From Podila epigama (Eukaryota > Mortierellomycota > Mortierellomycetes > Mortierellales > Mortierellaceae): a stretch of DNA of 10,868 nt. The notes below the pieces were generated by a model. It was not told the DNA's origin and made no database searches. It saw only the letters and a program-made list of their open reading frames with translations. The stretch covers positions 9,012-19,879 of the forward strand of contig JAAAVE010000415.1 in NCBI GenBank assembly GCA_015679605.1, given 5' to 3'. Position 1 is the first letter of the stretch, and every line of letters starts with the position of its first letter. A program made the position numbers and the translations under genes. Below are positions 7,308 through 10,868 of the stretch, in pieces.

Positions 7308-7417
7308 CGACTCGGACCAGCTCAGGAACAACGGCAAGACGAAGAGTAATGCCCATCGACTCGGACGAGGCTCAACGACAACGGCAAGACGAGGAGTAAT
7401 GCTCATCGACTTGGACC
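7308..7417 (+). repeat. Tandem repeat with ~49-bp unit, 2.2 copies
   Basis: The unit begins CGACTCGGA at 7308 and 7357, and CGACTTGGA at 7407. Each full unit contains ACAACGGCAAGACGA and GAGTAATGC. The two full units differ at several bases and by one base in length, so it is an old duplication. No coding role is apparent. Confidence 0.8.
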
Positions 7418-8632
7418 AACATCAGTACGAAGGTCTGAAGTAAGTGGATGGGTTATGACTCATGAGCAGGACATGGGCCATTGACCTGGACCATAGACAA
7501 GGCAGATAGACAGGCAAAGGCTACAGACCATGGACAAAGGACCGTAGACTAAGGATTAAGGATGAACGACCAAAGGCGTTCAACAATGGCTGTTTGTTTG
7601 ATAACGACCAAGTGCCAACGTCCAGCAGCAGCTTCGGATTCAACATTTTTTTTTTTTTTTTGTTGTTCTTTTTTTGTTCACAGGTATGGAGGTGTCATAT
7701 GCGCGAGGCTTCTATGTCATGTACAAAGAGATCTCTAGTAGTGTAGCAAAGGCAAAGGCCTGTCTGTAGAGATATAGTCAGTATATAATAAATAGTATAA
7801 ATGAAAATGTTATCGACAAGTGTCATAACACAACATTGTAACATTGTTTGCATTGGTGTGAAGGGTGAAGGTATCGATGAAGAGGAAAAGGATTAAGTCA
7901 CTTTCAGTTCTTTTGCAACCACTGGCAAGAATGAATACAGAAAGACAAATCGTTTACGCGTTCGAACGTTGTGTACAGGTACAAAGTGAGGCATTCAGCC
8001 TTGTATTGAACATGGCTAATCTTCTCTCCCGAGATCTCTGTTCATGTGTATCACATGCACTTTGTACTCTTTTTGCTTAGCTGTATATTTTTAACCAAAT
8101 ATACATGGGAGGAGGAGGAGGATGGCAGAAGAAACAATTTTCGAAGTAAAAACTTAGAGTTGGGGAGCTCAGGAAAGGTGTTGGAACTCATCCTCACTAT
8201 TAGTTATGCTTGTTGCCCGACACAACATAACGAGGAACGAGATGCGCGAGTGGGTAAGGTGCGTAGAGAACATGTTAATCTCTAGTCTGGCTCAGATGAG
8301 AACCTTGATATCATTTATGGTGTCTGCTCATGTAGCTTTGACGGAGAAGGCGCTCGATTAGGAAACAGCATGAATATGACAGGAGAAGTTCAGACGTTCA
8401 TTGGTAATAATATCAATGAAATGAGGGAGGGAAGGCTATGGTTGTTAGAAGTTAGCAGTGCGAGAGCTATGGAGATGGAGAGGAAACGATAAATAATGAT
8501 AGAGGGTGCTAAATTATAACGAAAGATGGAAAGGCGTGAGAACGGTTGCAAAGGTGATGAAATTATGGAAATGGTGACAAAAAAAAGAAACAAAAACGAA
8601 TGACGCTGGTGTGGGAGAGGCCCTCTTCTCTC
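7418..8632. other. Gene-poor stretch with degenerate repeats
   Basis: No coding region or RNA gene can be supported in these 1.2 kb. Features seen are degenerate purine-rich words at 7480-7560 (GACCATAGACAAGG, GACCATGGACAAAGG), a poly-T tract at about 7646-7660, an isolated AATAAA near 7786, and a short GGA-repeat block around 8107-8121. Short open frames on both strands here have low-complexity translations without motifs. Confidence 0.5.
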
Positions 8633-8687
8633 CGACTGCTGCCAGGAACTCGGCAGAGAAGTCGGTCGTGATCCTCACGATTCACGA
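8633..8687. repeat. Two adjacent stem-loop sequences
   Basis: The first potential hairpin pairs CGACT and CTGCC (8633-8643) with GGCAG and AGTCG (8652-8664), with a small internal bulge. The second pairs TCGTGA (8666-8671) with TCACGA (8682-8687), and TCACGA also occurs at 8675-8680. Only one base lies between them. Nothing identifies a known RNA, so this is a structural observation only. Confidence 0.45.
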
Positions 8688-9549
8688 ACCAGCTGAACCA
8701 ATGTGGTATAGCAGATGGAGACCAGATGATAGATAAGATAATAGCCTTGTTTTGGGATACGATCGATGTTCTGGCCTGCCTGCTTATTTATTTTATTCTG
8801 GCTTCATCTTTCAAATGTCAGATAACATATCTTGGCCAAGTAACACTTTGTTTGTCTGCAGCTTCTTTTCTTCTCCTAACTTTGTTTTCCACTTTCACTG
8901 TTTGGTGTTGTTTTCCACTTTCACCATCGGCATTCTTGTTGACAGCTACCGTTGTAGTCCTTGGCTATGGATCTACTCATTGTTCTTTATTATTTTATTT
9001 CTTTAATTTTTATTCAGATCGTGCAAAGATACACATTATATTAACCCTCTGCTACCCTCTCAGTTTGTCTCAATGGGGCTCAGTCCACTCTCTGCTATTT
9101 GTTCTCCAAGTTAGATCCCCCATTTGTTTTCACTATTTTTCACCAACGTGCCAAATAGGCCCCACACTTCAAAAAAAAAAAAAAAAAAAGTAGATGGCTG
9201 ATATAACATATTGTAGCTCAACGGACACGTGGGGAAGGTCACCAACTACTATTGGGGGAAGATCCCTCTTAATAAATAAATAAAAAAAATAAAAAATAAA
9301 AAATAAAAAAAAATGGAGGGTCTATGGAGATGGTGTTGATATTGACAGTGATGGCTACTTCTGCTGCAGGAAGTTCAAAAAAGAGGCTTTGTGGCGCACA
9401 GCCCTCGCCATCGTTTTATTCCACCAAACACACCCACTTGTCCATGTCTCGTCTCTCTCTACTCTCTACTTGCACTCTTTATTTATCCACCTCTTCATTC
9501 TCCCTCAAAGGTAAATTCTTTCAGACTCATTCATATCGCGCAAGAACAC
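8688..9549. other. Gene-poor T-rich and A-rich stretch
   Basis: No gene is supported. Seen here are three consecutive GATA words at 8728-8740, a 17-base direct repeat (TTGTTTTCCACTTTCAC at 8882 and 8908), a 19-base poly-A run at 9171-9189, and an AAATAAA-type A-rich block at 9269-9313. The open frame at 8726-9193 translates into a hydrophobic, T-rich string and ends in the poly-A run; it looks like a by-product of composition. A CT-rich stretch with ATG at 9444 resembles a gene start but leads nowhere recognisable. Confidence 0.5.
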
Positions 9550-9637
9550 ATTGTCACATGTAACCTGCTTCCTCAACTCCAGTGGATACACCAGGCATGG
9601 CCTGGACTCTGCCGAGTGCTGAAGTGGCTATGACAAT
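9550..9637. mobile_element. Small foldback element, family 2, copy A
   Basis: It is bounded by ATTGTCA and its exact reverse complement TGACAAT. A central perfect hairpin is CCAGGC-ATG-GCCTGG (9591-9605). The core words GCTTCCTCAACTCCAG and CTCTGCCGAGTGCTGAAG are shared with copy B about 147 bases downstream. Too short to encode anything, it is best described as a miniature inverted-repeat element. Confidence 0.6.
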
Positions 9638-9695
9638 CGTGGTCGTGAATGCTATAGTGTTCGACTCGACATCTTGCGTGCTTTCCATGCTGAAT

Positions 9696-9789
9696 CATAA
9701 TGTCATGCGTGGCCCGCTTCCTTAACTCCAGCAGATACACTGGAATTCTTCCAGGCTCTGCCGAGTGCTGAAGTGGTTACGACATTATG
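9696..9789. mobile_element. Small foldback element, family 2, copy B
   Basis: It has perfect 9-base terminal inverted repeats, CATAATGTC and GACATTATG, and a central perfect hairpin CTGGAA-TTC-TTCCAG (9740-9754). The arms also pair imperfectly elsewhere (CTTCnnnAACTCnnGCAGA against the right arm). It aligns with copy A over nearly its whole length, but the central stem has a different sequence with pairing preserved. Confidence 0.65.
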
Positions 9790-9935
9790 GTCATCAGCTG
9801 GGCGCTCTTTAGGTCGCTTTGTAGCAGTCTGCTCAGTGCTATGGCAACTTGCAGACGAATCGCGATTGAAATCTATTGTAGTGACTTCAATTTCTGTCTC
9901 TCCCTTTAGGAATTATGACGACCATACAAGGTGCA
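9790..9935. other. Spacer between the two foldback families
   Basis: About 145 bases without a recognisable gene. A TTTAG acceptor-like motif (9905-9909) precedes the foldback element but cannot be tied to an exon. Confidence 0.4.
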
Positions 9936-10038
9936 TGGATTCTCAAGCTTCAATGCGAATAGTCGCATTTTCTTGGGTTTTCTGCAATGCGAATGTGAAT
10001 AAAAAAAAAAGCTCAATTCGCATTCGCACTTGAGAACC
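9936..10038 (+). mobile_element. Foldback element, family 1, copy 3 (internally deleted)
   Basis: The left arm TGGATTCTCAAG...AATGCGAATAGTCGC and TTGGGTTTTCTGC matches copies 1 and 2. The centre is replaced by a run of A (10001-10010). The right arm keeps only the outer portion, ATTCGCATTCGCACTTGAGAACC split around position 10021. It has the same orientation as the other two copies. Confidence 0.7.
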
Positions 10039-10089
10039 GCTGCTGATAGGGGGAGGCGACCTCCTTCACTGCATTCGACAGCTATATAT

Positions 10090-10642
10090 CGGCCATACAC
10101 AGTGTTACAGAGCACACCGAGCAAATCGAAGGTTTGTCCACAACAGAAAAGGCTGCGCTATTTGCTGTTTCCAGTTCGTATCAACATATTGGAACTATTT
10201 TATCATCTTTGAGCACATGTCGCTAACAAATCATCTGCAAATTTTTCGCATCACAGCCATCATCGCAAGCGGTGTCGTCATTGCCATCTACACCACTGCG
10301 CGTTGATCTACACGAACGACACAAGCATTGAAGTCGACGACAGCATCTACGCGTGATGATGCTTCTGAATTGTACTGAGAATCAGAGCAACTTGCAGATT
10401 GTGAGCGAGAGGAACTGCTACGTAACGTCGACAATGATGTTACCGACCCACAACTGGAAGAGGTCGGGACATTTGTCATACCTACAACAACAGCGATGAT
10501 CCCATCGTTGTTTGCAACATTACCCAGCCTGTTGATTGCAAAGGTATGTTGAGACTACACCGCAGTATTTGTGGATTGATGACGTTGTTACTTACTCCTT
10601 TTCTCTTTTTGTATTCATTTTGACTTGTAGGCTGATATCTAA
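10090..10642 (+). pseudogene. Second decayed locus, 3' part related to the one at 5324
   Basis: The clearest part is at 10454-10543, reading LEEVGTFVIPTTTAM then IPSLFATLPSLLIAK. A GTATGT donor follows, then an 87-base intron, a TTGTAG acceptor, and GCT GAT ATC TAA (ADI, stop). The 30-residue block aligns without gaps to LEEVDTFIVPMCKAM...LLK of the first locus at 16 of 30 positions, and the intron sits at the same place in the same phase. Upstream the same frame reads SEQLADCEREELLRNVDNDVTDPQ back to a TGA at 10377-10379. Farther upstream a different frame reads HSVTEHTEQIEGLSTTEKAA then LFAVSSSYQHIGTILSSL (about 10099-10205), ending at TAA. The broken frames suggest decay. A spliced live gene cannot be ruled out. 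Confidence 0.6.
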
Positions 10643-10814
10643 AAGATCGCCAATGGCGACTTGAATGGGCTGAAACGATCGTGGGGCTACAAGGACGTCA
10701 GAAATGTAAAATCACGACTGAAATAATTTTTCGTGCGCGAACAGGCAAAAGCCATCTCATTTTTATTCATTGGACCTCGATGGTTCAGAAAACGATTGTA
10801 GACGCGTGTCCACA
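10643..10814. other. Gene-free stretch after the second decayed locus
   Basis: No coding sequence or structured element is seen. There is no AATAAA; GAAATAATTTTT near 10721 is AT-rich and could serve as a weak 3' signal. Confidence 0.4.

Positions 10815-10868
<54 letters not shown>
10815..10868 (+). repeat. (AAT)n microsatellite
   Basis: About 18 uninterrupted AAT triplets run to the window edge, so the array may be longer than shown. It has no coding context. Confidence 0.95.

Noticed and set aside
7960-7990. GTTCGAA words that might be a tRNA B box
   Set aside because: They do not match the full GGTTCGANNCC consensus, and no cloverleaf with an A box can be drawn around them. I found no tRNA elsewhere either.
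8390-8593. Minus-strand open frame resembling a small membrane protein
   Set aside because: It is Ile/Ser/Leu-rich from A- and G-rich plus-strand sequence, with no motif and no promoter or leader features.
8728-8740. Triple GATA cluster as a GATA-factor promoter element
   Set aside because: No gene that I can support begins downstream, and GATA words are common in AT-rich DNA.
9171-9189. Poly-A run as the tail of a retroposed gene or SINE
   Set aside because: There is no recognisable parent sequence or Pol III box upstream, no poly(A) signal before it and no flanking target duplication. Long A and T runs are common throughout the window.
8726-9193. 155-residue hydrophobic open frame that might be a membrane protein
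   Set aside because: Its hydrophobicity comes from T-rich DNA. It ends in Lys encoded by the poly-A run, overlaps a second open frame of similar character, and shows no family motif or intron structure.

Overview
The window looks like nuclear DNA from an early-diverging fungus. Its genes are split by many introns of about 60-125 bases with GT-AG borders and CTAAC/CTRAY branch-like motifs. It has CT-rich leaders before start codons, long poly-T/poly-A tracts, and gene sequences most like fungal orthologues. A decayed repetitive gene family recalls proteins I associate with Mortierella-type Mucoromycota, but that placement rests on memory and is tentative.

The first 4.6 kb holds two intact, same-strand housekeeping genes. 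Positions 117-2261 encode an SNW/SKIP (Prp45) spliceosome and transcription co-factor in five exons, starting with a 17-base coding exon. Positions 3313-4427 encode cytosolic Cu/Zn superoxide dismutase (SOD1) in three exons. Its second intron appears to use a GC donor. The gap between the genes carries a strong G-quadruplex motif, a short palindrome and a CRE-like site.

From 4.6 kb to the end I see no gene that is clearly intact. The stretch holds tandem repeats (40, 37 and about 49 bp units), a TATA box leading into a decayed multi-exon gene (5324-6385), and unrecognised coding-like sequence (6416-6990). A second decayed locus near the end (about 10090-10642) shares with the first a 30-residue block and an intron at the same position and phase.

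Two families of small foldback (inverted-repeat) elements lie in this half. One, with three copies, is rich in GCGAAT/ATTCGC and keeps the same open frame in every copy; one copy sits inside an exon of the first decayed gene. The other, about 90 bp with two copies, has a central hairpin whose two arms changed together. The window ends in an (AAT)n microsatellite. The two housekeeping genes are functionally independent. The second half reads as a repeat-rich, gene-poor accessory stretch.
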